DNA from: Leptospira sp.
GTDB lineage: Bacteria > Spirochaetota > Leptospiria > Leptospirales > Leptospiraceae
Direction of reading: 5' to 3'
DNA length: 64,000 nt
NCBI GenBank assembly: GCA_016742255.1
Contig: JACVCB010000009.1
Span: 72,536 to 136,535, forward strand
The translations under genes were made by a program, and so were the position numbers. The notes under the pieces were generated by a model that saw only the letters and a program-made list of their open reading frames with translations, did no database searches and was not told the DNA's origin. Shown one piece after another: positions 9,076-17,806 of this stretch. Numbering within the stretch: position 1 is the first letter of the stretch; every line of letters begins with the position of its first letter.

Positions 9076-9870
9076 CTATTCTTCTTTGATACGAGGTGCT
9101 TCTGGAATTTTATAAGGTTGTACAGGTGACTTTCCTTTTTCGACGAAGGTTGCCATTCCTTGTGTGAGTTCTACTGTTTTCCCTTGAGCATTTACATCCA
9201 CAACACCTTCAAAACAAGAGATCGTGGAACTTAATTTTTCAACGAGTTCTACACGAAACTCAGTCCCTCTCACACCGGCAGTTGAAGAAGGGCTAACAAT
9301 ATTGAATTTATGATTGGCAGTTGGTGGATCACTCTTAGTCACTTTTGCATCGAGGCTTCCTTTAAAGAGAGCCACTGTAACAGGACCACCTTTTTTCTCT
9401 TCACCTCTCACTTCAAAATGGCTATTGTTTAAGATGCGAACCATTCCTACTTGGTTGATGTGGATGTCCGTTTTTCCTTTTCCATTGGTGCGGATTTGGT
9501 CATTCGGATGTAATTCTTGTCCAAGTTTGAGAGGAGCCCAAGGTCCTTTTCCGGCAGTTCCATTCCATTCCACTTGTCCCATCACAAATTCCGTCACACC
9601 TACAACTGCCTTTCTTAAAAAAACAGGCACCACAAGAGAAAGACCTGGTTTGATCAAATCAGGATTTGGGATTTTATTGTATTTCAGAAGTTCTGGCCAA
9701 CGTTTCGGATCGGAGAGGTGGCGTTCCGAAATGAGAGAAAGAGTTTCTCCCTTTTGGACGGTGATGGTAATGGGTTCCAATGCCGCTTCTGGTTCTGCCA
9801 TCACTGGGAATTGGCATAACATTATGATAAGTACTAGGATAGTGTGTACGATGGACTTTCTCATATACAT
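9076..9870 (-). CDS. LysM and FecR domain exported protein
   Basis: A 264-residue exported protein. After a signal peptide (residues 1-25, ending PVMA) comes a LysM domain at about 33-82 (ITVQKGETLSLISER...WPELLKYN...IPNPDLIKPGLSLVVP), which binds the glycan chains of peptidoglycan, then a FecR-type domain at about 95-240 (GQVEWNG, LGQELHPNDQIRTNGKGKTDI, STAGVRGTEFRVE). This LysM plus FecR arrangement is widespread in spirochaetes. Start is ATG 9870 or the second ATG at 9864; a GAGAGAG site lies just before both. First gene of a probable two-gene unit with the OmpL47-domain protein. Confidence 0.88.
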   Translation of the reverse strand: MYMRKSIVHTILVLIIMLCQFPVMAEPEAALEPITITVQKGETLSLISERHLSDPKRWPELLKYNKIPNPDLIKPGLSLVVPVFLRKAVVGVTEFVMGQVEWNGTAGKGPWAPLKLGQELHPNDQIRTNGKGKTDIHINQVGMVRILNNSHFEVRGEEKKGGPVTVALFKGSLDAKVTKSDPPTANHKFNIVSPSSTAGVRGTEFRVELVEKLSSTISCFEGVVDVNAQGKTVELTQGMATFVEKGKSPVQPYKIPEAPRIKEE

Positions 9871-10022
9871 ACTCTCTCAAACTTCTGTTTAAATTTCCAG
9901 CGATTTCGTAAATCTTGGGGATTTTTCTAAACGAAGTTTTCCATCAAAGCATTCGAATGATCTAAAGAATCGAACCATAATTTCCGAATCCAATGAAAAT
10001 GTATCCTTATCAAAGTTAGTTT
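9871..10022. other. intergenic spacer upstream of the LysM-FecR gene
   Basis: A 152-base AT-rich gap between two minus-strand genes. It should contain the promoter of the LysM-FecR/OmpL47 pair and the end of the Nudix transcript. I see no convincing -35/-10 pair, hairpin terminator or small ORF. Confidence 0.5.
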
Positions 10023-10622
10023 TTAACCTTCTTGTAAAAAATAAATTCCAAGTGCTGCCGCCATATGGGGGTGATGGATTGTTCCATCAAGTAACAGTCG
10101 TTTGACTTCGTCTGGAGATTTTAAAACGATTTCAATGTCTTCTCCTTCATCAAACTCAACATCGTGGAGTTGTTCCACATCATAGGCTACGTAAGAATAC
10201 GACCAGTTGGTGAACATTGCCGGATTGCCAGAAAATTTTGACAATAATTTGATTTTCTTCGGGTCTGTCACATAACCTGTTTCTTCTCGTAACTCTCGAA
10301 TGACGGATGTTAGTTCACTATCTGGTCCTTCTTCATCCACAATACCACCTGGAATTTCTAAACTGTCTTCACCTATCCCATGTCTGTATTGTTTGATGAG
10401 TAAAATTTCACCAGATTTGGTGACGGGAACCACATTCACCCAGTTTTTGGATTTTAATACATAATAGGTTTTTTCTTGTTCCGAACGTGGCAGTTTGATA
10501 TCGAAAGATGCCAGAGTGTAAATGGGAGTAGGGAATAGGTCTTTCCAATTTTTTCGTTCTTTCAATTGATTTCGTTCCTTAGATTCAGTTTGGTGCCACC
10601 TCCAATCCAATCTTGTGTTCAA
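10023..10622 (-). CDS. Nudix hydrolase, ADP-ribose pyrophosphatase-like
   Basis: A 199-residue Nudix family pyrophosphohydrolase, closest in layout to ADP-sugar pyrophosphatases (NudF type) that cleave ADP-ribose to AMP and ribose-5-phosphate. Seen: 'VNVVPVTKSGEILLIKQYRHGIGEDSLEIPGG' leading strand and the Nudix helix REL-REETGY around residues 127-137. The Nudix box is unusual: between the GG and the REL there are about two more residues than the canonical spacing, so the first Glu/Asp of the box is shifted. Start is TTG at 10622 with no clear ribosome site, so the N-terminus is uncertain. Stands alone between spacers. Confidence 0.87.
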   Translation of the reverse strand: MNTRLDWRWHQTESKERNQLKERKNWKDLFPTPIYTLASFDIKLPRSEQEKTYYVLKSKNWVNVVPVTKSGEILLIKQYRHGIGEDSLEIPGGIVDEEGPDSELTSVIRELREETGYVTDPKKIKLLSKFSGNPAMFTNWSYSYVAYDVEQLHDVEFDEGEDIEIVLKSPDEVKRLLLDGTIHHPHMAAALGIYFLQEG

Positions 10623-10697
10623 AGGATTGACTAGCTTTTTTTAGAAGTTCCAATCTTACTCCTTGCTAGAAGAAGCATAGTTTGAAAACCTTTCCTT

Positions 10698-11294
10698 ATG
10701 AAATTATACGGTAGCATCACTTCCCCTTATGTCAGACGCATTCGTTTCCTTTGTTTAGAACTCGGGATCCCTTTCCAACTCGTTGATACGATGACAGAAT
10801 CTGGGCAAAAAGAACTCAGGGAAAAAAATCCATTATGGAAAGTGCCTTACTTAGAAACGGACGACGTCAAAATTTGGGATAGCCACACCATCACTGATTA
10901 TATTTTGGATACAAAAGGGCCTGGTAAGTTTCGTCCCAAAACAGGTGACCATTTTTACCGAGAGGCAAATCTACTCACAGCCATTGACCAAGCTCTCGAC
11001 AATGCCATTCTCCTCTTTTATTTGAATAAGGAGGGAATCAAACCGGATGCCGCTCCTTACCTAACTAAAAATGCACTTCGGATCAGTTCTATTTTGGAAT
11101 TCATCAAACGGGAGTTAAGTGGTAACCATTTCTTTTCCGATGGCAAAGTGGGGTTATCTGAGCTCGCACTGTATTCCACTTTGGATTGGATGCGGTTTCG
11201 TTCTGTTTTGCCGATTTTGGAAGAGGAAATTTTTGTCAATTTTCTGAATTTCCATGGACCAAACAAATCTTGGATGGAAACGGCACCTAAGTAA
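10698..11294 (+). CDS. glutathione S-transferase family protein
   Basis: A 198-residue protein of the GST fold. The N-terminal thioredoxin-like domain (residues 1-75) is clear: MKLYGSITSPYVRRIRF, with Ser/Tyr in the glutathione-site region, then NPLWKVPYLETDD (conserved cis-Pro of the GSH-binding loop) and WDSHTITDYI (the DSxxI motif). A helical C-terminal domain follows. Likely conjugates or reduces electrophiles in the cytoplasm, but bacterial GST relatives vary widely and the partner cannot be named. ATG start; no obvious operon partner (46 bases to the helicase gene downstream on the same strand). Confidence 0.85.
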   Translation: MKLYGSITSPYVRRIRFLCLELGIPFQLVDTMTESGQKELREKNPLWKVPYLETDDVKIWDSHTITDYILDTKGPGKFRPKTGDHFYREANLLTAIDQALDNAILLFYLNKEGIKPDAAPYLTKNALRISSILEFIKRELSGNHFFSDGKVGLSELALYSTLDWMRFRSVLPILEEEIFVNFLNFHGPNKSWMETAPK

Positions 11295-11340
11295 ACTTCC
11301 CAAACCTTTTTTACTCGACCCCATTTGATTTCACTGGATT

Positions 11341-13377
11341 ATGTCCCTTACTGGACTCCCTATGAAATTGAATGCGGCACAAATGGAAGCTGTTTCCACC
11401 ATCCAAGGTCCCCTTCTTGTCTTTGCAGGAGCAGGGTCAGGGAAAACCCGCGTCATTACCAACCGGATCGCCCATATGGTGGAGGGAGTCAAAATCCCAG
11501 CGAGTAAAATCGTCGCTCTCTCTTTTACCAATAAAAGTGCAAAGGAAATGGCGGAACGTCTGCGAAAGATGGTTCCAAGGGAAAAGCTGAAAGGGATCAC
11601 ACTTTCTACCTTCCATTCGTTAGGCCTAAAGATTCTAAAAGAACACATCACAAAACTAGGTTACAACGAAACGTTTTTACTCTTTAACGGGACTGACCAA
11701 GAAGCATTTGTTTCCGACCTCCTAAAATCCAAACGCTTGGATCCCAAAAAAGTTCCCCCGAAAGAAATCCTGCGACGTATCTCGTATGCTAAAAATACAC
11801 AAGTCCACCCCAAGGACAATGGCCTCACAGGTGAGTTTGATTTAGTAGCTGCTGAAGTTTTTTCCCTGTATGAAGAGGGACTCAAAGAAAAAAATGCCAT
11901 CGACTTTGACGATTTGATTTTACTTCCCAAACGGCTGTTAGCTGAATTTCCTGAAATTGCAGCCTATTACCAAAGGAAACACGAATACTTCCTTGTGGAT
12001 GAATTCCAAGACACAAACCAACTCCAATATGAATTTTTATCTCTCTTTCGTGGGAACAGTGATAACCTTTGTGTGGTAGGTGACGATGACCAAAGTATCT
12101 ATGCTTTCCGGGGATCCAATGTGCAACTCATCCTCAATTTTGAAAGGGAATTCCCTCATGCGAAAGTGGTGAGGTTACTTGAAAATTATAGGTCAACATC
12201 ACTCATCATCCAAGCTGCAAACTCTCTCATCCAAAACAACAAAGGCAGAAAGGAAAAAACCTTGTACAGCAGGATCCCTTCCGCCGAACGAGTGGAATAC
12301 TATGAAACTGCGGATGAAAGGGAAGAGGCCATCTTCGTCGCAGGGCGAATCCAAACCTTACTCATCAAAAATGAATTTAAGGGAAAAGAAATTGCCATCC
12401 TCTTTCGTACGAACTTCCAATCACGCCCGTTTGAGGAGGAACTTCGTAACCGTAGTATCCCTTACAAAGTAGTGGGTGGTTATAATTTTTTTGATCGGAA
12501 GGAAATCCGCGATTGTATTTCTTACCTTCGTTACGTGGCAAACCCAAAGGATGATTATTCCCTCCTTCGCATCATCAACTACCCAAAACGGGGTATTGGT
12601 CCAGGAACCATGCAAAAACTCCAGGAAGAAGCCTTTACCCACAAACTCTCATTGTATGAAATCTTCCATAAAATGATTGAGAGTCCCGACTATTTGCCCG
12701 AAGTAAAGGCTAAGGTCAGACAAGAAATTTACCAATTTGTAGAAATGGTAGATGCCTTCAAAAAGAAGTTTGCCATGTCTCCGAAACTGGCTCCGGTGTT
12801 ACGGGAGATGATCACCCAAATCGGCTTTGAGCGGGAAATTTCCATGGAAGAAACCGAAGAGAAGGTGGTCAAAGCCCGTATCTACAACTTGAGTGAACTT
12901 GTGAACATGTTGTCCTTTTTTGAAGAAGAAGAGGGCAGGGAAGGAAAGGCCACAATTTTTGACTTCTTACAAAGGTTAGTCCTCCTCATGGAAGATGAAC
13001 CGAAAGAGGATGAAGAGGACAGAAGGGTGCAACTCCTCACCATGCACCAGTCCAAAGGACTCGAATACGATTTAGTATTTTTAGTGGGACTTGAAGAGGG
13101 AATTTTACCGAACTCACGTGTTATAGAAGAAGAAGGGGAAGTGGTCGATGAAGAACGACGCCTTCTCTACGTGGGTATGACTCGCCCAAGGCGAAAATTG
13201 TACTTGACTTCGGCTCGTACAAGACGCAAATTTGGGGAGCAAATCGAGAGTGCCCCCTCTCGGTTTTTAAACGAGCTGTCTCAGGACGCTGTTCTTTTTT
13301 TCCCGATGGAAACAAAGGATAGAGACACAGAAACTAAGAATTTCTTAGAGGAATTAGACAAACTAAAGGTAGGCTAA
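11341..13377 (+). CDS. UvrD/Rep/PcrA-type ATP-dependent DNA helicase
   Basis: A 678-residue superfamily 1A helicase that unwinds DNA 3'-5' in repair and replication restart. Motifs in order: Q-motif region LNAAQMEAV (10-18), Walker A AGAGSGKT (29-36), Ia, Walker B with VDEFQDTNQ, motif III GDDDQSIYAFRGS, motif IV-V ..RGIGPGT, and the C-terminal VQLLTMHQSKGLEYDLVFLVGLEEG and RRLLYVGMTRPRRKL (motif VI). It is shorter at the C-terminus than E. coli UvrD. Start at ATG 11341; ATG 11362 (MKLNAAQ) is also possible, as neither has a strong ribosome site. Stop overlaps the ATG of the next gene by one base. Confidence 0.95.
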   Translation: MSLTGLPMKLNAAQMEAVSTIQGPLLVFAGAGSGKTRVITNRIAHMVEGVKIPASKIVALSFTNKSAKEMAERLRKMVPREKLKGITLSTFHSLGLKILKEHITKLGYNETFLLFNGTDQEAFVSDLLKSKRLDPKKVPPKEILRRISYAKNTQVHPKDNGLTGEFDLVAAEVFSLYEEGLKEKNAIDFDDLILLPKRLLAEFPEIAAYYQRKHEYFLVDEFQDTNQLQYEFLSLFRGNSDNLCVVGDDDQSIYAFRGSNVQLILNFEREFPHAKVVRLLENYRSTSLIIQAANSLIQNNKGRKEKTLYSRIPSAERVEYYETADEREEAIFVAGRIQTLLIKNEFKGKEIAILFRTNFQSRPFEEELRNRSIPYKVVGGYNFFDRKEIRDCISYLRYVANPKDDYSLLRIINYPKRGIGPGTMQKLQEEAFTHKLSLYEIFHKMIESPDYLPEVKAKVRQEIYQFVEMVDAFKKKFAMSPKLAPVLREMITQIGFEREISMEETEEKVVKARIYNLSELVNMLSFFEEEEGREGKATIFDFLQRLVLLMEDEPKEDEEDRRVQLLTMHQSKGLEYDLVFLVGLEEGILPNSRVIEEEGEVVDEERRLLYVGMTRPRRKLYLTSARTRRKFGEQIESAPSRFLNELSQDAVLFFPMETKDRDTETKNFLEELDKLKVG

Positions 13378-14066
13378 TGAAATCGATTCTCCCACTCACC
13401 CTCCTATTGTTGGTAGTGGCATTTGAAAATTGCGCATCAAACAAGGAAACCATCCGCCCAGGAGTTTCCAAAATCAACACAGGGTCTCATTTGGCCCAAA
13501 TCGAAGCAATCGATGCTGATCTCAAATCCTCTACACTATCAGACGAATCCCGTGACAAATTAATCATCAAAAAGGGAAAGTTATTACTTGATTTAGGTCG
13601 TTATGAAGAAACGATCACAACCCTCAACCAAGTGAACCAGGCAAAAGCAAATCCTGTGCAATTGTCTGAGTGGAATTTGGCAATGGGAAAAGCCTATATT
13701 GGAAAAAACGAATATAGCAAAGCCATCCAATTCTTAAACCAATCGGAAAAACTCGATAAAAATACGAACCTAATGGAACGTAAAAAACTCGTGGTACAAT
13801 CTCTTGTGGCAGAAAGAGAGTATTACCCAGCGCTTGCGACTCTTACCAAAACCTATACAAAAGGGAATCAGAAAAAAGACGAATTCTATTATGAGACGGC
13901 TGCAAAGACCTATCTCAAAATGGGTTTCGAATACAAAAACACTGGTTTTTACCAAAAAGGATTACAAGTGGCAAATCTTGGTTTGGAAGAATTTCCAAAT
14001 AATGAAACCTTAAAGTCCATTCAAAAAGAATGTTTGGAAGTGTTACAGCCGGAGGGCAAACTCTAA
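13377..14066 (+). CDS. TPR-repeat lipoprotein
   Basis: A 229-residue predicted lipoprotein: hydrophobic LTLLLLVVAF then ENC, lipidated Cys19. The mature part is helical with tetratricopeptide-like repeats (for example LDLGRYEETITTLNQVNQAKANP, MGKAYIGKNEYSKAIQFLNQSEKLDK and the repeat near 185-215), suggesting a protein-protein scaffold in the periplasm or envelope. The ATG overlaps the helicase stop (TAATG), and the AsmA-like gene begins six bases after its own stop, so it sits inside a four-gene run ending at 16609. Function not known. Confidence 0.82.
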   Translation: MKSILPLTLLLLVVAFENCASNKETIRPGVSKINTGSHLAQIEAIDADLKSSTLSDESRDKLIIKKGKLLLDLGRYEETITTLNQVNQAKANPVQLSEWNLAMGKAYIGKNEYSKAIQFLNQSEKLDKNTNLMERKKLVVQSLVAEREYYPALATLTKTYTKGNQKKDEFYYETAAKTYLKMGFEYKNTGFYQKGLQVANLGLEEFPNNETLKSIQKECLEVLQPEGKL

Positions 14067-14072
14067 GATTTT

Positions 14073-16262
14073 TTGGAACGTTTTTTCCCAACACATCGTT
14101 TCCTTGAATGGAAACAAAACTTAGAATTTGTACTCAATAGAATCCGTGATAACAAACGGGTTCTATTTTCATTTATAGCTCTTGGTTTTGTATTTTTTCT
14201 TTTTGTCCTCTCATACTATGGTTTAGAATTTTACCTACGTAACTACAGGATCCCACTCGTAAAACTTCGTAAGGTTGTGGCGGCAACCATCAACCAAGAA
14301 TTAGGCAAAGCAGTTGACATCGGTGTTCTCGATTTTTCGTTAAGGGAAGGTCTGATCATTGAAGATTTGGTTGTTTCAAACGAAGAAGACTTTTCGTTTA
14401 ACGACCATATGTTGAAGGTTAAAAAGGTAACCTTTCGACTCTCAAGTTATTTCAAAGATTCTCCTACGGTGGAACGGATTGATTTTTACAGTCCACAATT
14501 AGTTTTAAACGAAGATACCAGTTTAAGGAATCGGTTAATCGAGTATGCACAAACGAGTCGTATCAAAGACATCCGATTCCACGATGCAAAACTCACAGTT
14601 AAAAAATCAGATACAACTTTGGTGGATTGGAAAGAAGGTTGGGATATCGATTTACTTCGAAAAAACAAACGCCTTTATTTAAAATATACAAATGGTTGGT
14701 TTTGGGTTCCGAATACCACTCGAATCAAAGGTGAAGGTGAGTTTTCCGAGACCAATTTGAATGAATATCAATTTGAATTTTTTTGGAAAAATTATCCTTC
14801 AGAGGAAGCAATTTTACTCACCAATTATTTGTTTGGTGCCAATGTTCAATCTGCAGTTTTATCGGGGGAAGGTAAAATATCTTCCAATGAAAATTCTGGT
14901 TTTGTGATGGATGGGGAGGTTGAATTCGAAAACTCATTCATCATCATTCCATTTTTTGAAAACTATCTCCTGGAAGGTTTCCGGTTTCGTGAGAAGTTCC
15001 ATTTTACCGAAAATTTAGAAGAACGAGAATTCATTGGGAATGAGTTCCAAATCAAATCACAAGTATTGTCTCAGATGGCGAAGGAAACTTTGCTTTTTCG
15101 CAAAATTGAATTTCAGATTGGGGCATTAGAAGATATATTTGAACATGTTACTGACATTTCTGGATTTGTTCGTTTCCCATTGTTTGGTGAACTGCGTGGA
15201 AATATTGAATTAAAGGAAACTGGGGAAAAAAACAAATGGTTTTCTCTTTCAGGGGAAGTGAATGGAAATGAGATTAAACTTGATTCATCACTTGTACAAA
15301 TTGAAAATGCAAAACTTTCATTCAAATTTAAACCAAACCAAGAATGGGATTTAAACTTAGATGCTGAAATTTTTGGGAAACCTTCTCATTTAGTAGGATC
15401 TGGATCTTCCGATTGGAGTCGTTCCAAAAAAATAGATGGATCTTATTATTACCCAATGACTTCCAAATCCAAACTTAGTTTTCAGGCTACGGAACTTACA
15501 GCGAATGATTGGAAACCACTATATGAAGATTGGAAAAAAGAAACCTTAGAAGAAATTCGAGAAAGGCAAGAAAAACTAATTCCAGAAGAGTATTTTTACC
15601 AAACAAAACTCTACAAATACTTTTTAGAATCCATGAATTTTGATTTAGGTATCCACATTACAAATTTTTATCCTTACCGAGGGGCAAAATCTTTAGGAGA
15701 ATCAAAAGGTAATTTTACAGTCAAAGATGGTAGGTTTAATTTCAATTTGGGACTAGGTAATGCAGATTCAAAAGTTTCTATGGTTTCCTATTTTGCCAGT
15801 AAAACACCTAACTTTAGTTTGAACTTACTATTAAAAGAATACCCATGGTCGGAACCTTGGATGGTCATGTGTGGCACCGAACTTAAACCTACCAATGTGA
15901 GTATGGATTTTAGTTTCAATAGCATTGGAAGTGATTATTATATGTTGCATAAAGATGCTAGGACATCTTATTTCTTAAAATTATTTGGAATTCATTTAAA
16001 AGATGGAGATTTGATTGTAAAGGGCAGTGTGGATTTAAAACCATTACAGTCACCATTTGATATGGAATTTACTCTCAATCGATATTCCGATTTGGATTAT
16101 TTATCTGATGTTGTTGTCACCAGTGGAAGTGGGGCCATCGATCTAAAAGGGTATGGTAATAATAAAAATGGCAATTACCAGATGACAGTGTATGGCCTGA
16201 TTGGTGATACTAGAGGGAATTTTTCGATTTCAGAGGAGGAGAACAAATGCGTGTTCAAATGA
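14073..16262 (+). CDS. AsmA-like membrane-anchored protein
   Basis: A 729-residue protein with one N-terminal membrane segment (about 31-53, FSFIALGFVFFLFVLSYYG) followed by a very long beta-rich region. The pattern just after the anchor (VVAATINQELGKAVDIGVLDFSLREGLIIEDLVVSNE) is typical of the AsmA/TamB-like group (the 'grooved' proteins proposed to carry phospholipid between inner and outer membranes). A TTG start at 14073 is used; a GGAGGG lies rather far upstream, so the true start may differ slightly. Overlaps the next lipoprotein gene by 16 bases. AsmA assignment is by overall pattern, not by a profile search. Confidence 0.7.
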   Translation: MERFFPTHRFLEWKQNLEFVLNRIRDNKRVLFSFIALGFVFFLFVLSYYGLEFYLRNYRIPLVKLRKVVAATINQELGKAVDIGVLDFSLREGLIIEDLVVSNEEDFSFNDHMLKVKKVTFRLSSYFKDSPTVERIDFYSPQLVLNEDTSLRNRLIEYAQTSRIKDIRFHDAKLTVKKSDTTLVDWKEGWDIDLLRKNKRLYLKYTNGWFWVPNTTRIKGEGEFSETNLNEYQFEFFWKNYPSEEAILLTNYLFGANVQSAVLSGEGKISSNENSGFVMDGEVEFENSFIIIPFFENYLLEGFRFREKFHFTENLEEREFIGNEFQIKSQVLSQMAKETLLFRKIEFQIGALEDIFEHVTDISGFVRFPLFGELRGNIELKETGEKNKWFSLSGEVNGNEIKLDSSLVQIENAKLSFKFKPNQEWDLNLDAEIFGKPSHLVGSGSSDWSRSKKIDGSYYYPMTSKSKLSFQATELTANDWKPLYEDWKKETLEEIRERQEKLIPEEYFYQTKLYKYFLESMNFDLGIHITNFYPYRGAKSLGESKGNFTVKDGRFNFNLGLGNADSKVSMVSYFASKTPNFSLNLLLKEYPWSEPWMVMCGTELKPTNVSMDFSFNSIGSDYYMLHKDARTSYFLKLFGIHLKDGDLIVKGSVDLKPLQSPFDMEFTLNRYSDLDYLSDVVVTSGSGAIDLKGYGNNKNGNYQMTVYGLIGDTRGNFSISEEENKCVFK

Positions 16263-16609
16263 GATTTTTAGTATTAGTTTCTATTTTGATCCTAGGTTTG
16301 TTTCAATGTTCTGAAAAGTCAAATCCAGCGGATACTGTCCCGAGCCTAAGCAGTTTACCAAATTTTAAAGGTGAGTGGACCCTGGAATGGGAAAACAAAA
16401 TCCACCAACTCCAAATTGATCCAGAAGAGAAAAAAGTATTCATCGATGGGAAGGAAGGATTGGAACTTGATTTGGATACGGTTGGGATTCGGATTCGCGC
16501 TTTTGACGAAGAGTCAGTGAAAGGTTATTTTTTGTATTCCGATATCAAACCAAAATCTTGGATCGGCACTTGGGAAAACCGTGTTGTTCGGTTAATCCGA
16601 AGGAATTGA
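16247..16609 (+). CDS. small lipoprotein, unknown function
   Basis: A 120-residue lipoprotein: signal with LVLVSILILGLFQC, lipidated Cys21 (an alternative start at the second ATG, Met5, is closer to the hydrophobic core). The mature part is a small beta-rich domain (GEWTLEWENKIHQLQIDPEEKKVFIDG...SWIGTWENRVVRLIRR). Preceded by GAGGAGG inside the end of the AsmA-like gene, i.e. translationally coupled. Its 3' end overlaps the 3' end of lpxB on the other strand by 18 bases. Family not recognised; an accessory to the AsmA-like protein is a reasonable guess. Confidence 0.72.
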   Translation: MRVQMRFLVLVSILILGLFQCSEKSNPADTVPSLSSLPNFKGEWTLEWENKIHQLQIDPEEKKVFIDGKEGLELDLDTVGIRIRAFDEESVKGYFLYSDIKPKSWIGTWENRVVRLIRRN

Positions 16610-17806
16610 TTTTAGAAGGTTTTGGATTTCCTTTGCCGCTTTTTTCGAAGCATTATTTGTTCCCAGTTCTCTTTCTTTCGCCTCACGTAAAATACCTTTG
16701 ATTTTATTTCTGAGTTTTGTATTGGAAAGGATTTTCCAAGCCTCAGAAACAATGTATTCAGGTTTACACTCGTTTTGAGTGATTTCGCGGCAAACTTCTT
16801 CCCCACTCAGAATATTCGCAAGGCCAATGAACTTGGACTTCATGAGTAAGGAACCTAAAAAATAGGTAAATAAACTGACTTTATACAAAATCACCATTGG
16901 GGTTTCAAAATACAAACCTTCCAGAGTTGCTGTCCCTGAAGCAATGAGGAGTAGGTCACTTGCTTCCATCACACGAAGGGAGGAATTCCAAAGATAATGG
17001 ATTTGGATATCTGGATGTGTTGTTTTGACAAGATTGATCTTTTCTAATAAAAAGGTTTCTTCCTTTAGGTTGATATTCGGAAGTAAAAATACAATTTTCT
17101 TTTTTTCTAACTTACATTGTTCGTGGAGTAAAACTGCAGTTCCAAGAATAGGATCAATGAGTCGATGGATTTCTCCTTTTCTGGATCCAGGTAATAAACC
17201 CACCGTATAACCATGGTGAGGGTCCGGAAGTTTTTCTGGAATCACTGGCTCTTTTTTTAATTTTTCTGGAATCCTTTTGGTGATAGGATGGCCTACAAAT
17301 TTTGCATTCACACCATACTCATTGTATATCTCTTCTTCAAATCGAAAAAGTGTTAGCATTAATGCAATGTGTTCCTTGATAAAAAAGATTCGTTTGAATT
17401 TCCAAGCCCAAATTTGTGGAGATACATAAAATACGGTTGGAATTCCTCGAGCTTTTAGCTCCTTCGCCAAACGTAAATTAAATCCAGGGTAATCAATTAA
17501 GATGGCAAGCTGTGTTGGTCTGTGTGTAGTTTCGTCTAACAAACGATAAAAAACTTTTTTTAGATAACTGTACTTTTTAATCGCTTCAGAAAATCCAATC
17601 ACGCTGAGATTTTCCATTTCTTCCAATGACTCAAGGCCATTTTGGATCATTCCTTCTCCACCTATCCCATAAAAATGGTAATCAGGTTCGATGAGTTTTA
17701 ATTCTTGTAAAAGATCTGCGCCAATGAGGTCACCTGAATGTTCTCCTGCGATGACTAAAATGTTTTTTTTAGAATTAGATCGATGTGACTTTTTTTTGGC
17801 TACCAT
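16592..17806 (-). CDS. lpxB: lipid-A-disaccharide synthase
   Basis: LpxB condenses UDP-2,3-diacylglucosamine with lipid X to give lipid A disaccharide-1-phosphate, at the inner membrane. Seen: the N-terminal NILVIAGEHSGDLIGADLL motif, YGIGGEGM, GFSEAI, 'LILIDYPGFNLRLAKE'-like signature, VSPQIWAWK, FVGHP, LLPGSRKGEI and the C-terminal ASGTATLEG..PMVILYK, all diagnostic of the family. I prefer the ATG at 17806 (404 residues), which has TAAGG eight bases upstream; the frame is open to a GTG at 17839. With this start it overlaps the end of lpxI by 32 bases, so the two are coupled. Confidence 0.96.
   Translation of the reverse strand: MVAKKKSHRSNSKKNILVIAGEHSGDLIGADLLQELKLIEPDYHFYGIGGEGMIQNGLESLEEMENLSVIGFSEAIKKYSYLKKVFYRLLDETTHRPTQLAILIDYPGFNLRLAKELKARGIPTVFYVSPQIWAWKFKRIFFIKEHIALMLTLFRFEEEIYNEYGVNAKFVGHPITKRIPEKLKKEPVIPEKLPDPHHGYTVGLLPGSRKGEIHRLIDPILGTAVLLHEQCKLEKKKIVFLLPNINLKEETFLLEKINLVKTTHPDIQIHYLWNSSLRVMEASDLLLIASGTATLEGLYFETPMVILYKVSLFTYFLGSLLMKSKFIGLANILSGEEVCREITQNECKPEYIVSEAWKILSNTKLRNKIKGILREAKERELGTNNASKKAAKEIQNLLKSIPSD

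Noticed and set aside
9314..9892. 192-codon open frame on the plus strand
   Set aside because: Lies fully over the LysM-FecR gene in the other direction; the minus-strand protein has clear domains and this one has none.
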